Positions 7,495-16,697 of a DNA stretch of 16,994 nucleotides are shown here, one piece after another. This DNA comes from an uncultured Prevotella sp. (lineage in GTDB: Bacteria > Bacteroidota > Bacteroidia > Bacteroidales > Bacteroidaceae): NCBI RefSeq assembly GCF_900549175.1, contig NZ_URNN01000073.1, positions 1 through 16,994 of the forward strand. The letters run 5' to 3'. Under the pieces are notes generated by a model. The model worked only from the letters and a program-made list of their open reading frames with translations, searched no databases and had not been told where the DNA came from. Position 1 is the stretch's first letter. Every line of letters begins with the position of its first letter. Position numbers and translations under genes: made by a program.

Positions 7495-7628
7495 TTTAAA
7501 CGCAAAAACGCAAAGGCTTTTTTTTATTAAACGCGAAGGGCGCAAAGTTTTTGTCGCTTCTTTAATGCGAAGACACAGGAAAATGATATGCTTCAGTTTC
7601 TCTGCGTCTCCGCGTCTTTGCGTTTAAA
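7495..7628. repeat. AACGCAAAG-type dispersed repeat with inverted ends
   Basis: Several variants of A-ACGCAAAG occur here (7498-7515, 7529-7547, and the reverse complement at 7601-7628, which reads CTCCGCGTCTTTGCGTTTAAA at its core). The outer ends TTTAAACGCAAA (7495-7506) and TTTGCGTTTAAA (7617-7628) form a perfect 12-bp inverted repeat. The motif is shared with a second site at 16836-16899 on the opposite strand. Together with the AT repeat it fills the gap between mrcA and the ferredoxin gene; no coding sequence is supported here. It may also serve as the mrcA transcription end. Confidence 0.7.
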
Positions 7629-7641
7629 ATACCTTTGAATA

Positions 7642-10128
7642 TCACTGTTCCGTGGCTTCGCCGTTCATCCGTTCCGATGGGGTGGGTGACAGCGTCGCGT
7701 CATTGTTTTCGGTGGCATGCTGTCCGCCTTCGTTCAGTTCTATGGCATCCAGATCGGGTGTGGGTATGCTGTCGGAGGCGATGCTGTCGCTGTCTCTGCG
7801 CTGATAGTAGCTTGCACAGTTGTACATCTCGTACTTCACGTCGTCACCCGGCTCGCCGAACTTGCCGTGATACTTCTGGAACGCGGGGTCGCCCAGCACC
7901 GACTCGAAGAAGTAGCCGCATATGGGCAGTGCCGTGCGGCTGCCCTGTCCGAGCTGTCCCGTGCGGAAGTGTATCGAGCGGTATTCGCCGCCTACCCATG
8001 CTCCCGCCACCAGCTTCGGGCTCACGCCCACGAACCATGCGTCGGAATGATTGTTCGACGTGCCCGTCTTTCCGCCGAACTCAGTGTCGGCATATTTGCC
8101 CACATAGCGCCACAGGCTCATGCTCGTGCCGCCCGGCTCACGCATACCGCCCATGAGCAGCTTCTGCATGAGGAACGCGCTCTTTTCGGGCAGTGCCTGT
8201 ATCTGTTCGGTGGGAGCCGTGTATATCTCGTTGCCCTTGCGGTCGACGATGCGTGTCACGAGCACCGGCTCGTGCATCTTGCCGTTGTTGGCGGCCGTAG
8301 AGTAGGCGTTTACCAGTTCGAGCAGGTTGACATCGCTTGCCCCGAGAGCCAGCGACGGGGTGGGGTCGAGCTTGCTCTTTATGCCCATCGCCTTGGCTGT
8401 GTTCACTATGTTCTCTATGCCTACCTCCTGGCCCAGCTTCACGGCCACCGAGTTTATGCTCTGTGCGAAAGCCGCCTTCAGCGGCATCGAGTCGCCGGTG
8501 AAGTAGCCGTTGGCGTTGGTCGGTGCCCATGTCACCTCCTCCTTCTTCTTGCTGTCGTACACTTTCATGCTGAAGTACGAGTCGACGCGGCGGTCGCACG
8601 GCGTGAGACCCTGGTTCATGGCCTCGGCGTATACGAAGAGCTTGAATGTCGAGCCGGGCTGCCGCATGGCCGTCACCTTGTCGTACTTCCACGTCTCGAA
8701 GTCGATGTCGCCCACCCATGCCTTCACATGGCCCGTTTCCGACTCCATGGCCACAAATCCGCAGTGCATGAAATGCTCCATGTACCGTATCGAGTCCATC
8801 GTGCTCATCTCCTTTTCCACCGTTCCCTTCTCGTAGTCGAACAGCTTCACCCGGTGCGGCTTGTTCAGGTAGAAGTCAATGGAGTCGGTGTTGCCGTCAT
8901 ACTTGCCGGAGAGATACTTGTACACCGGCAGCTTCTTTGCCAGGTTCTCTATGAAGTTGGGTATCTCCACATGCCTTTCGTCCTGCCACGGGTTGGTGTT
9001 GCCCCAATGGTTGTTGAAGTTGCGCTGCACCTGCATCATCTGCTTGCGGGCGGCCTCCTCGGCGTACTTCTGCATGCGGGTGTCTATGGTTGTGTATATC
9101 TTCAGACCGTCGCGGTAGAGGTCCTTGCCGTTTTCCTTCAGCCATTCCCTCAGCTCGTTGGCCACGGCCTCGCGGAAGTAGAGCGCCTGTCCGTCGTAGT
9201 TATTCTCCACGCTGTAGTCGAGACTGATGGGCAGCTGCGTCAGCGAGTCACATTCGGCCTTGGTTATCACCCCGTGGCTCTGCATGTTGCCGAGCACGAT
9301 GTTGCGCCGCCGCAGGCTGTTCTTGGGGTTTATCTTCGGGTTGTAGTAGGTGGTGGCCTTGAGCATGCCCACGAGCACAGCCGCCTGTTCGGCCCTCAGG
9401 TCCTTGGGTGTGTTGCCGAAATATGTCTTGCAGGCCGTCTTGATGCCGAAGGCGTTCGAGCCGAAGTCGACGGTGTTGGCGTACATCGTCAGTATCTCCT
9501 TCTTGTCGAAATAACATTCAATCTTTACTGCGGTTATCCATTCCTTCGTCTTCATTATCAGCATGTTAAGCCCCGGCACCTTTCCCAGCGGTCCCACCGG
9601 GTAGTCGGTGCGTGCCTTGAGCATGTTCTTCACGAGCTGCTGTGTCAGTGTGGATGCCCCGCGTGCGTCGTGGTGCACCAGATAGTCCTTGCCTGCGGCG
9701 AAGATGCCCTTAACGTCCACTCCGAAGTGGCTGTAGAAACGTTCGTCTTCTGTCGATATCAGAGTCTTCCAGAATATGGGGTTTACGTCTTCGTATGCCA
9801 CCGGTGTGCGGTTTTCGCTGAAGTATTTGCCTATCAGCACGCCGTCGGCACTGTACAGTTCCGACGCCTCGCTCGTCTCGGCGGTCTTGATGTCCTCTAT
9901 GGTGGGCGATTTTCCGAAGAGCCACAGGAAGTTGAAGTCTACGGCGAGCAGGTACAGGATGAAGAAGACTATGAGCGAGCATACACCCGATACTATCTTT
10001 ATGTACCATGGCCGTCCGCAGAAGATGCCCTTGTACCAGTTCCATGCCTTACTGAATATTCCGGTGAAGGAGCTGAGCAGGCGCCCTGCCTTTCCGCTTT
10101 TCCCGTTATTGTCTGAATTGTTGCTCAT
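7642..10128 (-). CDS. mrcA: Class A penicillin-binding protein 1A (glycosyltransferase/transpeptidase)
   Basis: This is an 828-residue bifunctional peptidoglycan synthase. It has a short cytoplasmic N-terminus, one TM anchor (about 43-63), then the GT51 transglycosylase domain with catalytic Glu127 in STEDERFYSHFGVD, the GASTLTQQLVKN motif (157-168) and Glu211 in FDKKEILTMYAN. The transpeptidase domain follows with SxxK (QPGSTFK, Ser493/Lys496), SxN (Ser557-Ile-Asn559) and KTG (687-689). The C-terminal ~55 residues are polar, acidic and low in complexity. All catalytic motifs are intact, so both activities are expected. The ATG overlaps the miaA stop codon (ATGA, bases 10125-10128), implying translational coupling to miaA. 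The length is typical for Bacteroidota PBP1A. Confidence 0.97.
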   Translation of the reverse strand: MSNNSDNNGKSGKAGRLLSSFTGIFSKAWNWYKGIFCGRPWYIKIVSGVCSLIVFFILYLLAVDFNFLWLFGKSPTIEDIKTAETSEASELYSADGVLIGKYFSENRTPVAYEDVNPIFWKTLISTEDERFYSHFGVDVKGIFAAGKDYLVHHDARGASTLTQQLVKNMLKARTDYPVGPLGKVPGLNMLIMKTKEWITAVKIECYFDKKEILTMYANTVDFGSNAFGIKTACKTYFGNTPKDLRAEQAAVLVGMLKATTYYNPKINPKNSLRRRNIVLGNMQSHGVITKAECDSLTQLPISLDYSVENNYDGQALYFREAVANELREWLKENGKDLYRDGLKIYTTIDTRMQKYAEEAARKQMMQVQRNFNNHWGNTNPWQDERHVEIPNFIENLAKKLPVYKYLSGKYDGNTDSIDFYLNKPHRVKLFDYEKGTVEKEMSTMDSIRYMEHFMHCGFVAMESETGHVKAWVGDIDFETWKYDKVTAMRQPGSTFKLFVYAEAMNQGLTPCDRRVDSYFSMKVYDSKKKEEVTWAPTNANGYFTGDSMPLKAAFAQSINSVAVKLGQEVGIENIVNTAKAMGIKSKLDPTPSLALGASDVNLLELVNAYSTAANNGKMHEPVLVTRIVDRKGNEIYTAPTEQIQALPEKSAFLMQKLLMGGMREPGGTSMSLWRYVGKYADTEFGGKTGTSNNHSDAWFVGVSPKLVAGAWVGGEYRSIHFRTGQLGQGSRTALPICGYFFESVLGDPAFQKYHGKFGEPGDDVKYEMYNCASYYQRRDSDSIASDSIPTPDLDAIELNEGGQHATENNDATLSPTPSERMNGEATEQ

Positions 10129-11033
10129 AAGCTTTGAGAGATATAATCCATTATTTCATCTTTGTTGTCCGGACAGAACCACGTCACGCCTTCGTCGCGC
10201 CTGAACCATGTCAGCTGCTTGCGCGCGTACCGCCTCGTGTTGCCCTTTATGCGTTCCACGGCCTCTTCCAGGGTGCAGTTGCCGTCGATGTATTCGAACA
10301 TTTCCTTGTAGCCCACCGTGTTCAGCGAGTTTAGTTCTCTGTGGGGGTAGAGTGCCCTTGCCTCTTCCGCTAGCCCTTCGGCCACCATGGCGTCCACCCT
10401 GCTGTTTATCCGTCCGTAGAGTTCCTCCCTCGGTCTGTTTAGGGCTATCTTCACGACGTTGTCAAACGGGCGGGGCTTTTTCTCCCTCTTGCGGAAGTGG
10501 GTGTACGTCTTTCCCGTCTGGTAGCATATCTCCAGTCCGTGGATTACGCGACGGGGGTTTTTCCTGTCCACCAGCGCGTAGTATTCGGGGTCGAGCAGGC
10601 GCAGCTCTTCGCACAGCCGTTCGAATCCCTCTTCGGCCATCCTCCGTTTCATCATCGTGCGTGTCTCGTCGCTGATGGTGGGCATGTCGTCGATGCCGTT
10701 GCACACGCTGTCTATGTACATCATCGAGCCGCCGCTGAGCAGGGCCATGCCGTCTCTGCTTTCGGCGAAGAGCCGCGGCAGCAGGCGTGTCACCTCCTGC
10801 TCGTACATCGACGCGTTGTAATAGTCGGCCAGGTCGAGCGAGCCCGTGAAGTAGTGCTTCACCTCCCGCTGCTGTTCTGCCGTGGGTGCTGCCGTGCCTA
10901 TCTTCATGCCGCGGTATATCTGCCTCGAGTCGGCGTTTATTATCGGTATGCCGTAGTGCCGCGCTATGTCCATGCACAGTGCGGTTTTGCCCACGGCCGT
11001 GGGGCCTGTGATGACGACGAGCGTTTTCTTCAT
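10125..11033 (-). CDS. miaA: tRNA dimethylallyltransferase
   Basis: This is a 302-residue enzyme that adds a dimethylallyl group to A37 of tRNAs reading UNN codons. The start is the ATG at 11033, giving MKKTLVVITGPTAVGKT; a longer in-frame extension upstream would lie wholly inside lpxA and looks like shadow sequence. The P-loop is GPTAVGKT (10-17), and the ADSRQIYRGMKIGTA motif (34-48) carries the catalytic Asp35. The SGGSMMYIDS segment and the C-terminal RYARKQLTWFRR tRNA-binding motif are also present. The start codon overlaps the lpxA stop by one base (TGATG), and its own stop overlaps the mrcA start. It is an odd functional guest between lipid A and cell wall genes and is probably co-transcribed with both. 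Confidence 0.97.
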   Translation of the reverse strand: MKKTLVVITGPTAVGKTALCMDIARHYGIPIINADSRQIYRGMKIGTAAPTAEQQREVKHYFTGSLDLADYYNASMYEQEVTRLLPRLFAESRDGMALLSGGSMMYIDSVCNGIDDMPTISDETRTMMKRRMAEEGFERLCEELRLLDPEYYALVDRKNPRRVIHGLEICYQTGKTYTHFRKREKKPRPFDNVVKIALNRPREELYGRINSRVDAMVAEGLAEEARALYPHRELNSLNTVGYKEMFEYIDGNCTLEEAVERIKGNTRRYARKQLTWFRRDEGVTWFCPDNKDEIMDYISQSL

Positions 11034-11803
11034 CAGCGTATGATGCCGCGCTTGGAGTTTTCTATGAACGAGCAGATGTATTCCACTTCCTTGCTGCCGG
11101 GATATTTTGCCCGTGCCTCCTGTATGCCGTCCTTTATTATGCCGTTGGCATAGATGGTGCGGTAGGTGTCGTGTATGGTCTCTATCGTCTCGTTGCTGAA
11201 TCCCCTGCGGCGCAGTCCGATGATGTTTATTCCGCAGTAGCGTGTTGGCTCCTTTCCGGCTATGATGTACGGCGGTATGTCCTGGCTGAAGCGGCATCCG
11301 CCCTGTATCATCACATATCCGCCTATGCGGCAGAACTGGTGGGTGAGCACCACGGCGCTGATGATGGCGTTGTCCTCTACGGTCACCTCTCCGGCAAACT
11401 TCGTCGAGTTGCCTATGATGAGTCCGCTGCCCAGCACGCAGTCGTGTGCCACGTGCATGTTCTCCATCAGCAGGTTGTTGGAGCCTACCTTGGTTGTCCC
11501 CCTGCTTGCCGTTCCGCGGCTGATGGTCACGTTCTCGCGTATGCTGTTGTTGTCACCTATCTCGCAGAGGGTCTCCTCGCCGCGGAACTTGAGGTCCTGC
11601 GGCTTGGTGCTTATGCTTGCACCGGGGAAGAACTCGTTGTTGCTGCCTATGCGCGCTCCCGTGTGCACGGTGACGCTGTTGTAGAACTTGTTGTTGTCAC
11701 CGATTACGGTGTTACGGTCTATGTAGCAGAAGGGTCCGATGATGTTGTTGTCACCGAGCTTAGCCTCCGGGTCTACGTATGCCATGGGGCTTATCTGGTT
11801 CAT
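11033..11803 (-). CDS. lpxA: UDP-N-acetylglucosamine O-acyltransferase
   Basis: This is a 256-residue first enzyme of lipid A synthesis, moving a 3-hydroxyacyl chain from ACP to the 3-OH of UDP-GlcNAc in the cytoplasm. The protein is a left-handed beta-helix: repeated hexapeptides such as IGPFCYIDRNTVIGDNNKF run from about residue 15 to 185. The catalytic His120 lies in MHVAHDCVLG. The C-terminal helical region begins near GLRRRGFSNETIETI, a standard LpxA feature. The length matches the family (about 255-262). It starts 58 bases after the lpxC-fabZ stop and ends overlapping the miaA start. The position downstream of the LpxC-FabZ fusion supplies the usual Bacteroidota order. Confidence 0.97.
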   Translation of the reverse strand: MNQISPMAYVDPEAKLGDNNIIGPFCYIDRNTVIGDNNKFYNSVTVHTGARIGSNNEFFPGASISTKPQDLKFRGEETLCEIGDNNSIRENVTISRGTASRGTTKVGSNNLLMENMHVAHDCVLGSGLIIGNSTKFAGEVTVEDNAIISAVVLTHQFCRIGGYVMIQGGCRFSQDIPPYIIAGKEPTRYCGINIIGLRRRGFSNETIETIHDTYRTIYANGIIKDGIQEARAKYPGSKEVEYICSFIENSKRGIIR

Positions 11804-11861
11804 TTTGATGTCTTGTTTTGGTTGAAAATCATGTTTTCTCGCTCTGTCCCGGCCTCTGCCG

Positions 11862-13244
11862 TCACTTGTTTTTCACTATCTGTGCCGTGAATGTGGCTTC
11901 TGACACCACGTGGTCGCCCACGAACACGTGGCCGCGCATCGACGATATGCCGTGGCGTACGGGTGCCAGCAGGTCTACCTTGAAGATGAGCGTGTCGCCC
12001 GGCACCACCTTCTGGCGGAACTTCACGTCGTCTATCCTCATGAAGTATGTCGACCAGCGTTCCGGCTCCTCCACGGTGTTGAGCACGAGCAGTCCGCCGC
12101 ACTGTGCCATGGCCTCTATCTGCAGCACGCCCGGCATGACGGGCTCCTGCGGGAAGTGTCCCTGGAAGAAGGGTTCGTTGCTCGTCACGTTCTTCACGCC
12201 CACTATGCTTGTGGCCCCGAGGGCTATCACCTTGTCAACCAGCTGCATGGGGTAGCGGTGTGGCAGCAGCTCGCGTATGCGGTTGACGTCCATCACCGGA
12301 GTGTCGTTGGGGTCGTAGATGGGGGCCTGCACGTCGTGCTTGCGTATCTCCTTGCGCATGTGGCGTGCAAACTTGTTGTTGATGGTGTGGCCGGGGCGTG
12401 TGGCTATGATGCGGCCCTTGATGGGCTTGCCTATGAGTGCCAGGTCGCCCACGATGTCGAGCAGCTTGTGGCGTGTGCACTCGTTCTCCCACACGAGTGG
12501 CTTGTTCTGTATGTATCCCAGTTCGGATGCGTCGTGGTGTGGAGCCTGAATCATGTCGGCCAGCTTGTCGAGCTGCTCCTGCGAGATCTGCTTCTCGTAG
12601 ATGACGATGGCGTTGTCGAGGTCGCCGCCCTTGATGAGGTTGGCCTTGAGCAGCGGCTCGATGTCGCGCACGAATACGAATGTGCGTGCCGGGGCTATCT
12701 CTTCGGTGAAGTGTCCGGTCTTGTCGAGCGATGCAAACTGGCTGTTGATGAACTTCGAGTTGAACGAGCACATGGCCGTCAGGCTGAACTCCTCGTCGGG
12801 CAGGATGGTGATGCACGAGCCTGTGGCCTCGTCCCTCACCTCTATCTTCTTGCGTATTATGTACCAGTCTTTGGGGGCGTTCTGCTCCTCGGTGCCCACT
12901 TCCTCGATTTTCTCCACATACTTTATGGCGCTTCCGTCGAGGATGGGAAACTCCGGACCGTTCACCTGTATCAGACAGTTGTCGATGCCCAGGGCGTAGA
13001 GGGCGGCAAGTCCGTGCTCCACCGTCGACACCCTTATGTCGCCCTTGCCGAGCACGGTGCCGCGCTGTGTGTCAACCACGTTTTCCGCTATGCCTTCTAT
13101 GACGGGCATGCCGTCGAGGTCGATGCGCTGTATCTTGTAGCCTGTGTTCTCCGGAGCCGGATTGAACGTTACGGTCAGACTAAGTCCTGTGTGCAGGCCT
13201 TTTCCGCATAGTGAGAAACTGCCTTTCAGTGTCTTCTGTTTCAT
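11862..13244 (-). CDS. lpxC-fabZ: Bifunctional UDP-3-O-acyl-GlcNAc deacetylase / 3-hydroxyacyl-ACP dehydratase fusion
   Basis: This 460-residue fusion is characteristic of Bacteroidota. Residues 1 to about 305 are LpxC, the zinc deacetylase that commits lipid A synthesis: Glu76-His77 in STVEHGLAAL, His259 and Asp263 in CTRHKLLDIVGDLALIG, and His286 in RPGHTINN match the zinc-binding and catalytic set. Residues about 320-460 are FabZ, the hot-dog-fold dehydratase of fatty acid elongation: LPHRYPMQLVDKV, then GHFPQEPVMPGVLQIEAMAQ with His363 and Glu377. Both active sites are complete. Fusion ties the enzyme that consumes hydroxyacyl-ACP for phospholipids to the one drawing on lipid A precursors. 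The start is the ATG at 13244, 40 AT-rich bases after lpxD, with no Shine-Dalgarno. Confidence 0.98.
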   Translation of the reverse strand: MKQKTLKGSFSLCGKGLHTGLSLTVTFNPAPENTGYKIQRIDLDGMPVIEGIAENVVDTQRGTVLGKGDIRVSTVEHGLAALYALGIDNCLIQVNGPEFPILDGSAIKYVEKIEEVGTEEQNAPKDWYIIRKKIEVRDEATGSCITILPDEEFSLTAMCSFNSKFINSQFASLDKTGHFTEEIAPARTFVFVRDIEPLLKANLIKGGDLDNAIVIYEKQISQEQLDKLADMIQAPHHDASELGYIQNKPLVWENECTRHKLLDIVGDLALIGKPIKGRIIATRPGHTINNKFARHMRKEIRKHDVQAPIYDPNDTPVMDVNRIRELLPHRYPMQLVDKVIALGATSIVGVKNVTSNEPFFQGHFPQEPVMPGVLQIEAMAQCGGLLVLNTVEEPERWSTYFMRIDDVKFRQKVVPGDTLIFKVDLLAPVRHGISSMRGHVFVGDHVVSEATFTAQIVKNK

Positions 13245-13284
13245 TTATGATATATATATAATAATGTATATATGTTTTTTTCTC

Positions 13285-14322
13285 TTATTTCTTCTGTGCC
13301 TTCAGCTCGTCCACCTGCTTCTGTAGCTCGCTGAGCTGGCGGTAGAGGTCGGGCAGCTTGCGGAATATGGCCTGCGACTTGAAGTATGCCCTCGGCTCCA
13401 TGGGCGGTGTGCCGATGAGCGTGGTGTCGCCCTTGATGTTGCCCGGCACTCCCGACTGTGCTCCGAGGAATGTCTTGTCGCCTATATGAATATGTCCGGC
13501 CAGACCCACTTGTCCGCCGAACATGCACCATGCGCCCACCTTCGTGCTCCCCGCAATGCCCACTTGGGCCGACATGACCGTGTTTTCGCCTATCTCGACG
13601 TTGTGGGCCACCTGCACGAGGTTGTCCAGCTTCACGCCGCGGCGTATCACGGTGCTGCCCATGGTCGAGCGGTCGATGCATGTGTTGGCGCCTATCTCCA
13701 CGTCATCCTCGATGGTCACCGTGCCTATCTGCGGTATCTTGTCGTAGCCCCCGGCGTTGGGCGCGAAACCGAAGCCGTCGGCACCTATCACCGTGCCCGA
13801 GTGCACTGTCACCCTGTTGCCCAGGCGGCAGCCTTCGTAGACGGTCACGTTGGGGTAGATGGTGCATCCGCTGCCTATGGACACACCGTCGCCGATGACG
13901 GCACCGGGATATATCAGTGTGCCGTCGCCCACGGTGGCCCCTTCGCCGATGACGGCAAACGGACCCACGTACACGTCGTTGCCTATGGTGGCGGTGGATG
14001 CTATCGAGGCCAGCGGGTCGATGCCCTTTTTGCGCGGTTTGGCCGCCTCGTACATCTGCAGCAGGCGGGCCACGCACTCGTAGGCGTTCTTCACCCTGAT
14101 GAGTGTGGCCTTGACGGGGGCGTCGAGCACCACGTCGTCGTTTATCAGCACTATGCTCGACTCGGTGTCGTATACGTAATGTGTGTATTTCGGATTAGAA
14201 AGAAACGATATCGCCCCGCTCCTGCCTTCTTCTATCTTGGCAAAAGTGTTGACCGTGGCATCGGGATTGCCTTCCACTCTGCCGCCTATAAATTCAGCTA
14301 TCTGTTTCGCCGTAAATTCCAT
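13285..14322 (-). CDS. lpxD: UDP-3-O-acylglucosamine N-acyltransferase
   Basis: This is a 345-residue third-step lipid A enzyme, transferring a second 3-hydroxyacyl chain to the amine of the LpxC product. An N-terminal uridine-binding domain (about 1-100, with AISFLSNPKYTHYV) is followed by a long hexapeptide-repeat beta-helix (about 103-315). Catalytic His240 lies in LVQVAHNVEIGENTV. The last ~25 residues (LPDLYRQLSELQKQVDELKA) form an amphipathic, coiled-coil-like helix as in other trimeric LpxD proteins. It is the first gene of the lpxD-lpxC/fabZ-lpxA-miaA-mrcA train and has a good -7 promoter box 31 bases upstream. In many Bacteroidota an HD-domain gene precedes lpxD; here pyrF lies there instead. 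Confidence 0.97.
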   Translation of the reverse strand: MEFTAKQIAEFIGGRVEGNPDATVNTFAKIEEGRSGAISFLSNPKYTHYVYDTESSIVLINDDVVLDAPVKATLIRVKNAYECVARLLQMYEAAKPRKKGIDPLASIASTATIGNDVYVGPFAVIGEGATVGDGTLIYPGAVIGDGVSIGSGCTIYPNVTVYEGCRLGNRVTVHSGTVIGADGFGFAPNAGGYDKIPQIGTVTIEDDVEIGANTCIDRSTMGSTVIRRGVKLDNLVQVAHNVEIGENTVMSAQVGIAGSTKVGAWCMFGGQVGLAGHIHIGDKTFLGAQSGVPGNIKGDTTLIGTPPMEPRAYFKSQAIFRKLPDLYRQLSELQKQVDELKAQKK

Positions 14323-14353
14323 TTCTTGTCAGTATTTGTTTGTATTAATTTTG

Positions 14354-14361
14354 CAAATATA
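14354..14361 (-). promoter_or_regulatory. Bacteroidota -7 promoter box for the lpxD operon
   Basis: On the minus strand the bases read TATATTTG, an exact match to the TAnnTTTG -7 consensus of the Bacteroidota primary sigma factor. Transcription would start a few bases downstream, leaving a leader of roughly 25 bases before lpxD. I see no convincing TTTG -33 element at the usual distance. The nearby plus-strand TAATTTTG (14346-14353) also fits the consensus but faces pyrF's 3' end, with no gene to serve. Confidence 0.6.
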
Positions 14362-14436
14362 GCAAAAAAATATTCATTATGAGCAGACGAGGTGAAAAAA
14401 ATCTCCTGTGTCGTGCTTTTTTGTTGTCCGACGGCG

Positions 14437-15267
14437 TTACAGAACGTTGGCGGCGGCCAGTTCGGCGGCCATCTCCTGCTGCAGTTCGCGGGCTTTCTGC
14501 GCCGCAACTTCGGCAAAATCGTCACCCTGCGAGGCGTAGATGATGCCGCGGCTGCTGTTTACGAGCAGGCCGCAGTCGGGGGTCATGCCGTACTTGCACA
14601 CTTCGTGCAGGCTGCCGCCCTGTGCCCCCACGCCGGGCACGAGCAGGAAGTGGCGCGGTGCCACGCGGCGTATGTCGGCGAACATCTTTCCCTGTGTGGC
14701 TCCCACCACGTACATCATGTTGTCTTCGCAGCCCCAGGTGCCGCTCACGCGGAGCACCTTCTCGAAGAGGCGTTCGCCGCCGGCGTCGGGCGTGAGCTGG
14801 AAGTCCATGCTGCCCTTGTTGCTTGTCAGGGCGAGCAGCACCACCCATTTGCCGTCGTAGGTGAGGAAGGGTGTCACGCTGTCCTCGCCCATGTAGGGTG
14901 CCACGGTAAGGGCGTCGACGTCGTACTCGCCGAAGAACGTGCGGGCGTACATGGCCGACGTGTTGCCTATGTCGCCGCGCTTGGCGTCGGCGATGATGAA
15001 GTGGTTGGGGCAGGTGTCCTTGAGGTACTTGACCGTCTTCTCGAACGACACCATGCCCTTCACGCCGAAGGCCTCGTAGAAGGCCAGGTTGGGCTTGTAG
15101 GCCACGCAGTAGGGGGCGGTGGCGTCTATTATGGCCTTGTTGAAGGCGAATATTGGGTCTTCGCAGGCCAGCAGGTGCTGCGGTATCTTCTTCAGGTCGG
15201 TGTCGAGTCCCACGCAGAGGAAACTCTTCTTTGTCTTTATCTGTTCTGTAAGCTGTTGTCTGTTCAT
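14437..15267 (-). CDS. pyrF: Orotidine 5'-phosphate decarboxylase (type 2)
   Basis: This is a 276-residue last enzyme of UMP synthesis, decarboxylating OMP to UMP. The DAKRGDIGNTS motif (94-104) contains the catalytic Lys96 with flanking Asp94 and Asp99. The N-terminal SFLCVGLDTDLKKIP and VAYKPNLAFYEAFG substrate-binding segments and the C-terminal LLVPGVGAQGG phosphate-binding loop are present. The length and the spacing around the motif put it in the longer (type 2) PyrF group used by Bacteroidota and actinobacteria. It lies 149 bases downstream of prfA on the same strand with no visible -7 box of its own in between, so it is probably co-transcribed with prfA. Confidence 0.96.
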   Translation of the reverse strand: MNRQQLTEQIKTKKSFLCVGLDTDLKKIPQHLLACEDPIFAFNKAIIDATAPYCVAYKPNLAFYEAFGVKGMVSFEKTVKYLKDTCPNHFIIADAKRGDIGNTSAMYARTFFGEYDVDALTVAPYMGEDSVTPFLTYDGKWVVLLALTSNKGSMDFQLTPDAGGERLFEKVLRVSGTWGCEDNMMYVVGATQGKMFADIRRVAPRHFLLVPGVGAQGGSLHEVCKYGMTPDCGLLVNSSRGIIYASQGDDFAEVAAQKARELQQEMAAELAAANVL

Positions 15268-15416
15268 TTTTTTTATTTATTATTTTTTATTTATTATTTT
15301 TTATTTGGTTTGGTGGGGGAGCTGGTTAAGATAGGTGCGGTAGGTGAAATAGGCGAAGTAGGTGCGACAAGTGTTGCCCTGAAGCATATCATATCTCTTC
15401 ACTCTTCACTCTTCAC
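15268..15416. repeat. pyrF-prfA spacer made of three short tandem repeats
   Basis: The 149-base spacer is mostly low-order tandem repeat. A 14-nt unit ATTTATTATTTTTT is repeated twice (15275-15302). A 9-nt unit near TAGGTGCGG/TAGGTGAAA/TAGGCGAAG/TAGGTGCGA follows (about 15332-15367). The last is three copies of a 7-nt unit, TCTTCAC (about 15396-15416), touching the prfA stop codon. No gene or clear hairpin terminator is present. Read as RNA from prfA to pyrF, the last part would be a leader of pyrF. Confidence 0.65.
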
Positions 15417-16529
<1,113 letters not shown>

Positions 16530-16570
16530 ATTCTTTTCGTTTGTTTGCTGTGTGTTATTTTATTGTCTGT

Positions 16571-16680
16571 TATATGGTTGTATCGCCTGACTTATAATGG
16601 TCGTATCGTACGGCTTATATATGGTTGTATCGCCCGACTTATAATGGTCGTATCGTATGACTTATATAATAAGGTTGTCG
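16571..16680. repeat. ~23/24-nt tandem repeat (47-nt double unit) in the prfA leader
   Basis: A 47-base unit at 16571-16617 is repeated at 16618-16664 with few changes. Each unit divides into two related halves of 24 and 23 bases (cores ATGGTTGTATCGCC and ATGGTCGTATCGTA, each ending in CTTA), giving four copies in total and a fifth partial copy (AAGGTTGTCG) to 16680. The copies differ slightly, so it is not a fresh duplication. If the upstream -7 box is used, the array is transcribed into the 5' leader of prfA. No strong hairpin is apparent within one unit. Confidence 0.8.
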
Positions 16681-16689
16681 TTCTGGTTG

Positions 16690-16697
16690 CAAAATTA
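16690..16697 (-). promoter_or_regulatory. Putative -7 promoter box for prfA-pyrF
   Basis: The minus strand reads TAATTTTG, which matches TAnnTTTG. A T-rich stretch (TTTTT, minus strand, 16721-16725) lies 23 bases further upstream at about the distance of a degenerate -33 element. Transcription would begin near 16684, giving a leader of about 155 bases that includes the tandem repeat. The start site is predicted only. Confidence 0.5.

Noticed and set aside
7717..10116. 799-residue open frame on the plus strand antisense to mrcA
   Set aside because: It is His/Val/Leu-rich with no known motif and mirrors the codon bias of the intact mrcA gene on the other strand.
11034..11297. N-terminal extension of MiaA
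   Set aside because: It lies inside lpxA and is Arg/His-rich shadow sequence; MKKTLVVITGPTAVGKT is the standard start.
11910..13211. 433-residue plus-strand open frame opposite lpxC-fabZ
   Set aside because: The sense strand codes a complete bifunctional enzyme with all catalytic residues; the antisense frame has no domain features.
14393..14436. Rho-independent terminator after pyrF
   Set aside because: Only an A6/T6 pairing around a 15-base loop is seen; no GC stem, so not supported.
16571..16680. CRISPR array
   Set aside because: The repeats are contiguous and diverged with no unique spacers, and there are no cas genes.
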